From RYN-230 sp963713815 (GTDB lineage: Bacteria; Actinomycetota; Actinomycetes; Streptosporangiales; Streptosporangiaceae), in the NCBI GenBank assembly GCA_963713815.1, contig CAVQNH010000039.1, forward strand, positions 1 to 64,000: a DNA stretch of 64,000 nt. Direction: 5' to 3'. The position numbers were made by a program, and so were the translations under genes. Below the pieces are notes generated by a model. That model was not told the DNA's origin. It was given only the letters and a program-made list of their open reading frames with translations, and searched no databases. Shown piece by piece: positions 29,431 to 38,447 of this stretch (the stretch's first letter is position 1; each line of letters starts with the position of its first letter).

Positions 29431-30801
29431 TCAGCCCGTCGTGCCGCTGGTCGGCGCCGCGGAGGACGAGCCGGTCGGCGTCGGAGTCGGCGTCGGAGTC
29501 GGGGTGGGCGTCGGGGTCAGGGTCGGAGTAGGCGTCGGAGTCGGCGTCGCTGTCCGGGTCGGCGGCGGGGTATGCGTCGGGGACGGGTCCCGGCTCGGGC
29601 TCGGCGACCGGCCCGGGCTGCGGGTCGGCTTCGGTGACTGGGAACTCACCGTCGTGCCCGGCTTCCCGGTCGTGCCCAGGCTAGGCGTGGCGGCCCGGCG
29701 CACGATCTCCCCGCCCCGCGAGGGGTGGGCGGTGTGCCTGCGGCCGGACCGCGCCTGGGCGGACGCTGGCGGGCTGGCGGATGGGGCCGCCGTGACGGAA
29801 GGGACGGCTGGGGCGAGCGCCGAGGTGACGGGGGGCGGCGCGTGATGCATGCTGGTCGCCGCGAGCATCGCCCCGCCGCCGAACAGCGCGAACACCGCGA
29901 CGAATACCCCGGCGGCCGGCACGAAGGTGGACGGCCCGCGCGCCACGGCGAGTGGGTCCAGCGGCACCGCGAAGCCGGACCGGGCGAACGGGTCCGCCCG
30001 CTCGGCGACCTCGGCCCGTTCCTCGGCCGTGTCCGGCGAGTCGTCCGCCAGCATGCCCAGGACCTGGGACCGGAGGCTGGCCGGCATGACCGGGACGGGC
30101 AGCAGGCTCAGCAGCGCGGTCGGGCTGAGCTCGCGGTGCCAGCGCTGGCCGCACTGCTCGCACCCGGCCATGTGGTGGCGCACCTGGCGGCGCAGTGCCG
30201 GGCTCAGGTCCTCGCCGGCATCGTCCAGGATCGCGGCCAGCCCGGGGCAGGACCGTACGCGGCTGCGGGTCATCATGCGCGCGCCGAGCGCGGTCTCGAA
30301 CCGGGCCTGGGCCCGCGTGGTCAGCGCGTGCACCTGGTTGCGCGGCACTCCCAGCGCGTCCGCCAGGTCCGCGCCGTAGAACTCGTGCCGCAGGCTCAGC
30401 TCGATGATTTCCCGGTCCCCCGGGGCGAGAGCGCCCAGCGCCGACCAGACCAGCTCGCGCTGCTCCGCCTCCTCGAGGGTCATGCCGAAATCGGCGGTGT
30501 CCTCTCCGGTGCGCAGCGAGGGGCGGACCCCGGCCGCAGCCGGGTCGTAACGGCGCCGCCGGCGGCACTCGTTCCGGGCCACCGAGTACAGCCAGGGCCG
30601 CAGCCGGCTGGGGTCACGCAGCCCGGACAGCCGCGCGGCGGCGACCACGAACGTGTCCCGGACGGCGCCCGCCACGTTGGACGGGTCGCTCAGCAGTGAC
30701 CAGCAGTAGCCGTACAGGGCGGGAGCGTACTGATCGTAGGCGGCCGTCAGGGCCGCGGGGTCATCCGCGACAATCCCCGCAACTATCGCCCCGTCGCGCA
30801 T
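29431..30801 (-). CDS. ECF sigma factor fused to zinc-finger, membrane segment and Pro/Thr-rich tail
   Basis: 456 residues. Region 2 (about 15-85, ALYGYCWSLLSD, LRPWLYSVARNECRRRRR) and region 4 (about 120-175, LAPGDREIIELSLRHEF, ADALGVPRNQVHAL) form a complete ECF sigma factor. Next comes a zinc-finger-like HHMAGCEQCGQRW (H-x3-C-x2-C), typical of anti-sigma factors, then one hydrophobic segment (about 297-318) and a tail of some 130 residues with Pro-Thr dipeptide repeats that would lie outside the cell. Sigma and anti-sigma functions are thus in one chain, as in a few actinobacterial ECF groups; release probably needs proteolysis or a conformational signal. The ATG at 30801 is preferred over an in-frame start 12 codons upstream. 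No target promoter identified. Confidence 0.88.
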   Translation of the reverse strand: MRDGAIVAGIVADDPAALTAAYDQYAPALYGYCWSLLSDPSNVAGAVRDTFVVAAARLSGLRDPSRLRPWLYSVARNECRRRRRYDPAAAGVRPSLRTGEDTADFGMTLEEAEQRELVWSALGALAPGDREIIELSLRHEFYGADLADALGVPRNQVHALTTRAQARFETALGARMMTRSRVRSCPGLAAILDDAGEDLSPALRRQVRHHMAGCEQCGQRWHRELSPTALLSLLPVPVMPASLRSQVLGMLADDSPDTAEERAEVAERADPFARSGFAVPLDPLAVARGPSTFVPAAGVFVAVFALFGGGAMLAATSMHHAPPPVTSALAPAVPSVTAAPSASPPASAQARSGRRHTAHPSRGGEIVRRAATPSLGTTGKPGTTVSSQSPKPTRSPGRSPSPSRDPSPTHTPPPTRTATPTPTPTPTLTPTPTPTPTPTPTPTGSSSAAPTSGTTG

Positions 30802-30926
30802 GTGATCACGGTAAGGGCCACTGTGCACCAAGTCCACCGGAATCGCGGGCCGGATTCCCGGCGGGCGCGACGCTTCGCCCGCCGGCCCACCGCCTGCGGG
30901 TGCGAAGGCTCGCCGTCAGCCCGCGC

Positions 30927-31790
30927 CTACGGGCGCCCAGCCAGGGCAGCGAGCCCGGCGGCCCGCATCGCCTCGAGCGGTGCAGGTTTGCCTGTCATCA
31001 GCTCGAACTGCCGGGCGGCCTGGTGCAGCAGCAGCGCGAACCCGCCTGCCACCGCCGCGCCGGACCGCCCGGCGGCCACGGCCAGCCGGGTCGGCCACGG
31101 GTGGTACACCACGTCGAGGACGCAGCGCGGGCTCAGCACGCCGGCCTCGATCCGTTGAGAATACGAATCCGCGGCCCCGGCCGGGGTGGTGGCGATCAGC
31201 AAACCGGGAGCGGGCACCCCCGGATCGTCAAAGGAGACGATCCGGACCCCCATGCCGAGCCGCTCCGCGGCGGCCCGCAGGGTGGCGGCCCGCCCCGGGT
31301 CCCGGACGGCCACCGTCGCTTCCGCGATGCCGAGCCCGCGCACCGCGGCCAGCGCGGAGCAGGCCGTCGCGCCCGCGCCCAGGATGAGCGCCGCGCGATC
31401 ACCGGCCCGGGCCAGCCCGGCGAGAGATCCGGCGCGGCCGTCCTCCAGGTCCGGCAGGCTCTCGGCGAGGGCGGCGATCATGCCCGGGACGTCGGTGTTG
31501 TGCCCGGAGCGCCGGCCGGCATCGAAGATCACCGTGTTGGCCGCACCGACCTCGGCCACGAGCGGTTCCGCCTCATCGAGGAGCGGCAGCACCGCCCGCT
31601 TGAGCGGCATGGTCAGGGACAGCCCGGCCCAGTCCGGTCCGCATCCGCTGATCAGCGCGGGCAGCCGCGCCTCATCGCACTCGATCGCCTGGTAGGACCA
31701 CCCGTCCAGGCCGAGCGCCTGGTACCCCGCCCGGTGCAGGACCGGCGACAGTGAGTGAGCGATGGGCGAGCCGAGGACCGCGGCTTTCAT
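30927..31790 (-). CDS. aroE: Shikimate dehydrogenase
   Basis: NADPH-dependent reduction of 3-dehydroshikimate in aromatic amino acid synthesis. 287 residues: substrate domain with SPIAHSLSPVLHRAGY, LSLTMPLKRAV (catalytic Lys) and GHNTDVPG; Rossmann loop LGAGATACSAL; C-terminal GGFALLLHQAARQFELMTG. Downstream of alaS-ruvX-mltG, an order seen in many actinomycetes. Confidence 0.95.
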   Translation of the reverse strand: MKAAVLGSPIAHSLSPVLHRAGYQALGLDGWSYQAIECDEARLPALISGCGPDWAGLSLTMPLKRAVLPLLDEAEPLVAEVGAANTVIFDAGRRSGHNTDVPGMIAALAESLPDLEDGRAGSLAGLARAGDRAALILGAGATACSALAAVRGLGIAEATVAVRDPGRAATLRAAAERLGMGVRIVSFDDPGVPAPGLLIATTPAGAADSYSQRIEAGVLSPRCVLDVVYHPWPTRLAVAAGRSGAAVAGGFALLLHQAARQFELMTGKPAPLEAMRAAGLAALAGRP

Positions 31791-31801
31791 GATCCTGGCG
31801 C

Positions 31802-34168
31802 TCAGCCCGAGCCGGTGTGCGAGCCGGTGCCGGAGTTCCCGGAACTGCCGTACTTCGCGACCGCGTTGTCGAAGGCCTGGGCCGTGGAGAAGAACAGGGT
31901 CTTCCCGGAATTGGAGTTGATGGTCAGGAAGTACAGCAGGCCGCCATGGGCCGGGCGCAGCGCGGCCTGGATGGCCAGGTTCCCCGGGTTGTCGATCGGC
32001 CCCGGCGGCAGGTTCGCGTGCAGGTAGGTGTTGTACGGGGACGCGAAGTTGACGCTGAACCCTTTCCGGTGCACCAGCGACATCGCGTACAGGACGGTGG
32101 TGTCGAGCTGCAGCTTCATCGGCGGGTTCATGTTGAGCCGGTTATAGATGACTTCGGCGATCTTGGGGTAGTCCTGCGGCAGCTTGCCTTCCGCCTCGAT
32201 CAGGCTGGCCACCGTGATGATGCCGGCCTGCGACTCCTGCGCCCGGGCCGACGCGGCGGGCAGGCCGATGCTCTGCGCGTTCGCCTTGAACTGGCTGACC
32301 ATCATCTTCAGGACCGCGGCCGGGGAGGTCTTCGGCTGGACCTCGTAGGTGGCCGGGAACAGGTAGCCCTCGGGCTTGCCGTTCGCGAAGGCGGGCAGGC
32401 CAAGATCGGCGGGATGCGCGATGGCCTGCTCGTAGCCCTTGAGGTTTCCGGTCTCCCGGCCCAGCAGGTCGATGATCTGGGCGACCCGGAAGCCCTCCGG
32501 GATAGTGATCTTGGTCTGCAGCCGTGCGGACGGCTTGAGCAGCAGGGCCAGGGCCAGCGAGGCCTTCATGTGCCGGTGCACCCGGTAGTAGCCGGGCTCG
32601 AGGGCACTGCCCTGCGAGCTGTCCTTGGCCGCGTTGGAAAACGCCCGCGCGCTGGCCACCACGCCCTTGCTGGCCAGGGTGGCCCCGACCGCACTGGCGG
32701 TCTGGCCTGGCTGGATCTGGACCGTGACCTGGCCGGTGCCCGCGCCGGGGAAGTCCGGCGGGCTGATGTACTCGTGGTAGTAGTGGTACCCGACTCCCCC
32801 GACCACCGCGATGAACACGACGAACGCGACGAAGATGGTCAGCAGCACGAGACGGACCCTGCGGCGGCCCTTGCGCCGCTTGGGGGCCGGCCCGGCGGGT
32901 CCCCCGCCGTCCGCGCCGCGGGATCCGCGTCCCTGGTCCAGGCCCGGCAGCAGGCCGCCGCCGGTGTCGTCTTCAGCCCAGGCGTGCGGCTCGTCCTCAC
33001 CCGGGTACCAGCTCCCGGAGGGAGGGTAGTCCCGGGGGTCCTGCCCCTGATCCGGGGCCATGTCCAGGTCACGCGGGTCGTCCACGTACCCCTCATACCC
33101 CGGATGACCCTGGCCGGAATCTGGCGGCGCGCCGCGGCGGCGCCGGCCCCGCCCGCGCGGGCCGGGCTGCGCCGCCGGTTCCTCCTGGTCAGGCAGGTAA
33201 GCAGCGGGATTATCCGGGTAGCCGGCCTCATCTTCCGGGTAGCCGGCCCCACTGTTCAGGTAGCCGGTCCCGTTCCCCGGGTAGCCCGCACTCCGCTCCT
33301 GGCCACGTCCGGGCGGCCGGGTCCTGGGCGCAGCGGCGGGCAGCGGGCCAGACGACGGCTCGCCCCACAGGTAGTCCGAATCCGGCAGCGGCGGGAGCGG
33401 GCCGGAGGGATGCCCGGAGCCCGGCAGCGGGCCGGGGGGCAGCGGCGGCAGGTCCCCGGCCTCCAGGTCATCGAAGCGTCCCGGCGCCGCGCCGCGGGCG
33501 TCCCCGAACGGGTCGCGGTGCTCCGTCCACTCCGGGGCGGCTCCCGGCGGGTCCAGCCAGCCGGCCGTCCCGGCCGTTTCCGAGTCCCAGGAGGCTCGCT
33601 CCCATGACGGGGACGGCTCGGATGGGGACTCCCACGACGGGGACTCCCACGACTGGGGGGCCCACCGGTCGGGGGCCATGGGCTCGGGCCCGGGCTGGTC
33701 AGTCCAGCCGCCGCCCGGTGCCTCAAAACCCGGTGCCTCAAAACCCGGTGCCTCAAAACCCGGGGCATCAAGGCCCCGTGCATCGTGGCCCTGCCGGTCG
33801 GGGCCCTGGGCGGGACGGCCCCATGCTTCCCTGCCCCGTGCGTCCTGGCCCCGTGCGTCCGGGCCCCGGGTGTCCAGGCCCAGGGGGTCGGGGCCCCAGT
33901 CGAAGTCCTCCCGGCGGCCGCGCGGGTCCGGCGGGTAGGACGCCGGTGGCCGGCTGGAACCGGCTACCGGGAAGTCCCCGGTGTCGGCGGTTGCGATGGG
34001 GTTGGGCCCCCACTCGCTGCGGGCCTGGCCGTACTGACCGGGGGCCTGGCCGTACTCACCGGGGGCAAAGGGCTCGTCGGCGTCCGGCGGATCTGCTGGC
34101 CCCCACTGGCCTGGCTCCCACTGGTCGTCCTGATCCCCCTGAGCTCCCCGCCGCCCGTGCCGGCTCAC
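31802..34168 (-). CDS. mltG: Endolytic murein transglycosylase MltG (YceG) with very long cytoplasmic N-terminus
   Basis: Cleaves nascent glycan strands and is thought to end peptidoglycan polymerisation. The C-terminal 330 residues are the YceG domain: LysM-like start, QTKITIPEGFRVAQIIDLL, the catalytic region TVASLIEAEGKLPQDYPKIA with its Glu, and IDNPGNLAIQAALRPA. One membrane segment (about 438-460, LVLLTIFVAFVVFIAVVGG) anchors it behind a basic KRRKGRRR. About 430 cytoplasmic residues precede it, low-complexity, acidic and Gly/Pro-rich; family members usually have far fewer. This part contains a GFEAP repeat from a 15-bp DNA tandem repeat. The ATG overlaps the ruvX stop (ATGA). Confidence 0.92.
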   Translation of the reverse strand: MSRHGRRGAQGDQDDQWEPGQWGPADPPDADEPFAPGEYGQAPGQYGQARSEWGPNPIATADTGDFPVAGSSRPPASYPPDPRGRREDFDWGPDPLGLDTRGPDARGQDARGREAWGRPAQGPDRQGHDARGLDAPGFEAPGFEAPGFEAPGGGWTDQPGPEPMAPDRWAPQSWESPSWESPSEPSPSWERASWDSETAGTAGWLDPPGAAPEWTEHRDPFGDARGAAPGRFDDLEAGDLPPLPPGPLPGSGHPSGPLPPLPDSDYLWGEPSSGPLPAAAPRTRPPGRGQERSAGYPGNGTGYLNSGAGYPEDEAGYPDNPAAYLPDQEEPAAQPGPRGRGRRRRGAPPDSGQGHPGYEGYVDDPRDLDMAPDQGQDPRDYPPSGSWYPGEDEPHAWAEDDTGGGLLPGLDQGRGSRGADGGGPAGPAPKRRKGRRRVRLVLLTIFVAFVVFIAVVGGVGYHYYHEYISPPDFPGAGTGQVTVQIQPGQTASAVGATLASKGVVASARAFSNAAKDSSQGSALEPGYYRVHRHMKASLALALLLKPSARLQTKITIPEGFRVAQIIDLLGRETGNLKGYEQAIAHPADLGLPAFANGKPEGYLFPATYEVQPKTSPAAVLKMMVSQFKANAQSIGLPAASARAQESQAGIITVASLIEAEGKLPQDYPKIAEVIYNRLNMNPPMKLQLDTTVLYAMSLVHRKGFSVNFASPYNTYLHANLPPGPIDNPGNLAIQAALRPAHGGLLYFLTINSNSGKTLFFSTAQAFDNAVAKYGSSGNSGTGSHTGSG
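33716..33775. repeat. 15-bp tandem repeat inside mltG
   Basis: CGGTGCCTCAAAACC occurs three times exactly and once degenerately. Because 15 is a multiple of three, the repeat adds GFEAP units without breaking the frame. It is more A-rich than its surroundings, consistent with slippage expansion. Confidence 0.8.
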
Positions 34169-34689
34169 CCGTCCGTCCCGTGGCCCGGGGTGACGATCTC
34201 GCCGGGAGGCTGTCCGCCTGCCCGCTCGGCGTCCAGGGCGCCCTGCAGCAGCAGGGCCGCAGCGGCCTGGTCCACGACCTGCCGCCGGGCGCGGGTGTCC
34301 TTGCCGCCCCGGCGCAGCGCGTCGTGCGCGAGGACCGTGGTGAACCGCTCGTCCACCAGCCGGACCGGGATCGGCACCAGGCGGCCGGCCAGGGCCTCCG
34401 CGAACGCCCGGGCCGCCGCGGCGGCGGCGCCCTCACGGCCGGACAGGCCGGTCGGCAGCCCCACGATCACCTCGACCGCGCCGTGCTCGAGCGCGAGCCC
34501 GACCAGGCGGTCCAGGTCGCCGCGGCCGCGGGGGACGGTGGCCAGCGGGGTCGCCAGCAGGCCGCCAGGGTCGCAGCGGGCCACGCCGATCCGGGCTGAT
34601 CCAGGGTCGATGCCGAGCCGGACGCCAGTCCTCAAACGGGAGCTCCGCAGCCCCGCGATCTCGTTCGCGCAACGGGTTGGCTGCAGCAC
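34165..34689 (-). CDS. ruvX: Holliday junction resolvase-like RuvX (YqgF)
   Basis: RNase H-fold nuclease implicated in 16S rRNA 5' processing and junction resolution. 174 residues: VRLGIDPGSARIGVA (first catalytic Asp), GLPTGLSGREG, LVDERFTTVLAH and VVDQAAAALLLQGALD, with the last acidic residue in VDQAAA. The GTG start lies 23 bases after the alaS stop; a start nearer LRTGVRLGID is possible. Standard alaS-ruvX-mltG-aroE order. Confidence 0.92.
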   Translation of the reverse strand: MLQPTRCANEIAGLRSSRLRTGVRLGIDPGSARIGVARCDPGGLLATPLATVPRGRGDLDRLVGLALEHGAVEVIVGLPTGLSGREGAAAAAARAFAEALAGRLVPIPVRLVDERFTTVLAHDALRRGGKDTRARRQVVDQAAAALLLQGALDAERAGGQPPGEIVTPGHGTDG

Positions 34690-34711
34690 GGTTTAACCGT
34701 ACGCCACCGGA

Positions 34712-37432
34712 TCACGTCATGTCTCTGACAACCGCACGAACCGCATCAAATGCCTCCGAAATGGCCTGGCCGGCCCGGTCACCCTGGGGCGCGCCGCCGC
34801 CCTGGGCGATGTCGTCGCGGCCTCCCCCGCCCCCGCCCAGCGCCTGGGCGGCGCTGCGGACCAGTGCCCCGGCGGCCAGGCCCAGCGCCCGGCCGGGCTC
34901 GTTGACCGCGACCACGACCGCGGGGCGGTCCGCCGGGACCCCCGCGATGACCACGGCGGCGGCCCGCTGCTGCGGGAGCCGGCCCCGGACATCCAGGGCG
35001 AGCTTGCGGATGTCGTCCGCGGAGGTGCCGTCCGGGACCTGGTGGATGACGAGCGCGACCGGCCCCACGTCCTCGGCGCCTTCGGCCAGCTCAGCCGCGG
35101 CACCCAGGATCTGGGCGCTGCGCACGCGCTCCAGGTCACGCTCGGCGTCGCGGACCCGGCTGACCAGTGCCGCGACCCGGTCCGGCAGGTCTTCACGGCG
35201 CGTCTTGAGCTGCTCGGTCAGCTGGCTGACCAGCACGCTCTCCCGGGCGAGGTAGCGGAAGGCGTCGGTGCCGACCAGGGCCTCGACCCGGCGCACGCCG
35301 GTGCCGATGGACGACTCGCCGAGAATCTTGATCAGCCCGAGCTGCCCGGAGTGGGCCACATGGGTGCCGCCGCACAGCTCCCGGGAGTAGCTGCCGACCT
35401 CGACCACGCGGACCTCGTCGCCGTACTTCTCCCCGAACAGGGCGATCGCCCCCATGGACCGGGCCTCGTCGATGGGGGTGACGAAGGCGCGGACCTCGAG
35501 ATCGTCGATGAGGACCTGGTTGACCTCGTCCTCGACGTCGCGGAGCACGGCCACCGGGACCGCCCCGGAGGCCGTGAAGTCGAACCGCAGCCGGCCGGGC
35601 GCGTTCTCCGACCCGGCCTGGGCGGCGGCGTCCCCCAGGGCCCCGCGGATCGCCCGGTGCACCATGTGCGTCGCCGTGTGCGAGCGGGAGATGGCCCGGC
35701 GGCGCTGGGTGTCGACGATCGCTTCGGCCAGCGCGCCGACCACCACTTCGCCGGACGTGACGACGCCCCGGTGCACGATGAGCCCGGGCACCGGCGCCTG
35801 CACGTCGCGGACCTCCACCTCGCCGCCCGCCGCCCCGGGGGCGCTGGCCACCCGGATCAGCCCGGTGTCGGCGAGCTGGCCGCCGCCCTCGGCGTAGAAC
35901 GGGGTGCGGTCCAGGATGACCTCGACCTCGGTGCCCTGCCCGGCCGCGGGCACGCTCACCCCGCCGGCCAGCAGCCCGGCCACCGCGGCCTCGCCGGTGA
36001 CCTCGTCGTAGCCGGTGAACACCACCGGTCCCGACTTGGCCAGCAGCCCGGCGAACACGGAGATGTCCGCGTTGCCGGTCTTCTTGTCCAGGGAGTCCTG
36101 CTTGGCCCGCTGCCGCTGCTGCGCCATGAGCCGCCGGAACCCGTCCTCATCCACCGCGAGGCCCTGCTCGCCGGCCATTTCCAGGGTGAGGTCGATCGGG
36201 AAGCCGTACGTGTCGTGCAGCTGGAACGCCTGCTCACCGGACAGCGACGTGGTGCCGCGCCGCTTGGTCTCGCCGACCGCGGCGTCGAAGATGGCCGAGC
36301 CGGTGCGCAGCGTGGACAGGAACGTGGACTCCTCGGCGTCGATCACGCCGACGATCCGGGGCGCCTCGATGCGCAGCTCGGGGAACTGGTCGGCCATCGC
36401 GCCGATCGCGGTATCGGCCAGCTCGTGCAGGTAGCGCCCATCGCTGCCGCCGCCGCGCTGCCCGCCGGCCAGCAGCCGCAGGTTGTAGATGCTGCGGCGC
36501 AGGATCCGGCGCAGCACGTAGCCGCGTCCCTCGTTGCTCGGCAGCACCCCGTCGGCCACCATCATGACCGCGGTGCGCACGTGGTCGGCGACGACCCGCA
36601 GGGACACGTCGACGCGGTGGTCGCGGCCGTACTTCTGCTCGGTCAGCTCCGCCGCCCGGTCCAGTACTTTCCACAACGTGTCTATCTCGTAAATGTTGTC
36701 AACGCCCTGGAGGATGGCGGCCATCCGCTCCAGCCCCATGCCGGTGTCGATGTTGCGGGACGGCAGCTCACCCAGGATGGGCCAGCCTTCCTTGCCCGCT
36801 CCCTCGCCCCGCAGGTACTGCATGAAGACCAGGTTCCAGACCTCCAGGTAGCGGTCCTCGTCAGATTCCGGGCCGCCGTCGCGGCCGTAGTCCGGCCCGC
36901 GGTCGTAGTAGATCTCCGAGCACGGGCCGCACGGCCCGGGCACGCCCATGGACCAGAAGTTGTCCGCCATCCCGCGGCGCTGGATGCGGCTTTCCGGCAC
37001 GCCGACCACGTCCCGCCAGATGCGGGCCGCCTCGTCGTCGTCGTGGTACACGGTGGCCCACAGCCGGTCCTCGGGGAACCCGAAGCCGCCGTCACGTTCC
37101 GGCGTGGTGAGCAGTTCCCACGCGAAGGGGATGGCCTGCTCCTTGAAGTAGTCACCGAAGGAGAAGTTGCCCAGCATCTGGAAGAAGGTGCCGTGCCGGG
37201 TGGTCTTGCCGACCTCCTCGATGTCCGGCGTGCGGATGCACTTCTGGGCGCTGGTGGCCCGCCGGAACGGCGGGCTGGCCTGGCCGAGGAAGTACGGCTT
37301 GAACGGCTGCATCCCCGCGTTCACCAGGAGCAGGGTGGGATCGTCGGCGATCACCGACGCCGACGGGACCACGGTGTGCCCGCGCTCGGAGAAGTAAGCA
37401 AGGAAACGGCGGGCGATCTCTGCCGACTCCAT
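34712..37432 (-). CDS. alaS: Alanyl-tRNA synthetase
   Basis: 906 residues. Class II catalytic core (VNAGMQPFKPYFLG, RHGTFFQMLGNFSFGDYFK, GMGLERMAAILQG), tRNA-recognition helices, an editing domain with metal ligands in HTATHMVHRA and ELCGGTHVAHSG, and a C-terminal coiled coil with oligomerisation domain (GGGGGGRDDIAQGGG). I take the ATG at 37432, which overlaps the previous stop as TGATG; a TTG lies one codon upstream. Confidence 0.97.
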   Translation of the reverse strand: MESAEIARRFLAYFSERGHTVVPSASVIADDPTLLLVNAGMQPFKPYFLGQASPPFRRATSAQKCIRTPDIEEVGKTTRHGTFFQMLGNFSFGDYFKEQAIPFAWELLTTPERDGGFGFPEDRLWATVYHDDDEAARIWRDVVGVPESRIQRRGMADNFWSMGVPGPCGPCSEIYYDRGPDYGRDGGPESDEDRYLEVWNLVFMQYLRGEGAGKEGWPILGELPSRNIDTGMGLERMAAILQGVDNIYEIDTLWKVLDRAAELTEQKYGRDHRVDVSLRVVADHVRTAVMMVADGVLPSNEGRGYVLRRILRRSIYNLRLLAGGQRGGGSDGRYLHELADTAIGAMADQFPELRIEAPRIVGVIDAEESTFLSTLRTGSAIFDAAVGETKRRGTTSLSGEQAFQLHDTYGFPIDLTLEMAGEQGLAVDEDGFRRLMAQQRQRAKQDSLDKKTGNADISVFAGLLAKSGPVVFTGYDEVTGEAAVAGLLAGGVSVPAAGQGTEVEVILDRTPFYAEGGGQLADTGLIRVASAPGAAGGEVEVRDVQAPVPGLIVHRGVVTSGEVVVGALAEAIVDTQRRRAISRSHTATHMVHRAIRGALGDAAAQAGSENAPGRLRFDFTASGAVPVAVLRDVEDEVNQVLIDDLEVRAFVTPIDEARSMGAIALFGEKYGDEVRVVEVGSYSRELCGGTHVAHSGQLGLIKILGESSIGTGVRRVEALVGTDAFRYLARESVLVSQLTEQLKTRREDLPDRVAALVSRVRDAERDLERVRSAQILGAAAELAEGAEDVGPVALVIHQVPDGTSADDIRKLALDVRGRLPQQRAAAVVIAGVPADRPAVVVAVNEPGRALGLAAGALVRSAAQALGGGGGGRDDIAQGGGAPQGDRAGQAISEAFDAVRAVVRDMT

Positions 37433-37659
37433 CAACGGCCATCCTCTTCATGGTCGGTACGCCCCTCGAGGGCAGGGCGTGAGGCCTGGATCTGGCGCTG
37501 GCGGTAGATGTCCATGCCCTCACGGACATCCCCGGCGAACCGGGCCAGTTCCCGGGTCCGCGGGGCCGGCATGATCGCCCGCGCGACCGCGGTCACCCGG
37601 CGGTACCCGGTGATCCCGACCGCCGCCCCGAGAGATAGCCAGAACACCCTGCGGATCAT
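37432..37659 (-). CDS. Small membrane-anchored protein, DUF6167-like
   Basis: 75 residues: one N-terminal hydrophobic segment (MIRRVFWLSLGAAVGITGYR) and a charged cytoplasmic helix with FAGDVREGMDIYRQRQ. Short proteins of this form sit between a DUF948 gene and alaS across actinomycetes; function unknown. Overlaps the DUF948 stop (ATGA) and the alaS start, so all three are coupled. Confidence 0.75.
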   Translation of the reverse strand: MIRRVFWLSLGAAVGITGYRRVTAVARAIMPAPRTRELARFAGDVREGMDIYRQRQIQASRPALEGRTDHEEDGR

Positions 37660-38222
37660 GACCTGCCCCCCGTGCGATCTCGCGCTCCTACCTGGCCTGC
37701 GGGTAGCTGCCCGCGGCGCTCTGCTTGCCCGGGGGGACGACCCCCCGCTGCGCTTTCCCGGGGGACTACCCCCGGAGCCCCCGGCCCCCGGGACAGCTGC
37801 CTCGGAGAGGACCCGCCTCCGGCGCGCCTCGCCTCGGCAGCTGTGGCCCGCAGTTCGGCGGCGTGCCGGACTCCGTACACGAACGCCGAGACGCGGGCGA
37901 GCTTGGTGCCGGACGTGGCGGCGGCGAGCCGGGCCAGCGGCGCGAGCGCGGTCACCCGCCCGGTCAGCTCGGCCATGCCGGCGGCGACCTGGTCCATGCT
38001 CGCGGTGATCTCGTCGGTCCGGTCGAGCTGCCCCGCGGTGGCGTCGATCGTGGCGTGCGCCCGGGCGATCACCGCGTCGCTGTTCTCCCGCAGCCCGGTC
38101 ACGGTCGCGGACGTCTGGGTGATCAGCCTGGACAGCTTGATCAGCACGTAGACCGCGGCGACCACCAGGACCGCCCAGCACGCGACGGCGATGATGACCG
38201 CCACCCATACCGCGTTCAGCAT
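37656..38222 (-). CDS. DUF948 family membrane protein
   Basis: 188 residues. One membrane helix (about 6-28, WVAVIIAVACWAVLVVAAVY) followed by a helical, probably coiled-coil region (ITQTSATVTGLRENSDAVIA) characteristic of DUF948, then a Gly/Pro/Arg tail with weak conservation. The tail DNA (about 37720-37810) resembles the intergenic repeats just downstream of rarA, so it may have been extended by a repeat insertion. Function unknown. Confidence 0.8.
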   Translation of the reverse strand: MLNAVWVAVIIAVACWAVLVVAAVYVLIKLSRLITQTSATVTGLRENSDAVIARAHATIDATAGQLDRTDEITASMDQVAAGMAELTGRVTALAPLARLAAATSGTKLARVSAFVYGVRHAAELRATAAEARRAGGGSSPRQLSRGPGAPGVVPRESAAGGRPPGQAERRGQLPAGQVGARDRTGGRS

Positions 38223-38285
38223 GCCTGCTCCCTCATCTGCCTGACCTTATCTCGCAGGCGGCCTTCCCATCCCGCGACCACGGCT

Positions 38286-38438
38286 GGCGAGGCGGGGCGC
38301 GCCGCAGGCGTGTCCCTCCGAGCCAGCCGTCCCGGGGGTCCGGGGTCGCCCCCCGGGCCAGCACGGCGAGGCGGGGCGCGCCGCAGGCGTGTCCCCTCCG
38401 AGCCAGCCGTCCCGGGGGGGTCGCCCCCGGGCCAGCAC
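38286..38438. repeat. Two imperfect ~75-bp direct repeats between rarA and DUF948 gene
   Basis: Copies at 38286-38364 and 38365-38438 share GGCGAGGCGGGGCGCGCCGC, the block GTGTCC(C)CTCCGAGCCAGCC and CCGGGCCAGCAC; they differ by small indels in the C/G runs. Related sequence occurs inside the DUF948 gene near 37720-37810. They carry no gene and look like a dispersed GC-rich repeat family. Confidence 0.65.
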
Positions 38439-38447
38439 GCCACCGGG

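Noticed and set aside
29725..30699. 324-codon plus-strand open frame opposite the sigma-factor gene
   Set aside because: Arg/Gly/Ala-rich antisense shadow typical of high-GC DNA; the minus strand encodes a clear sigma factor.
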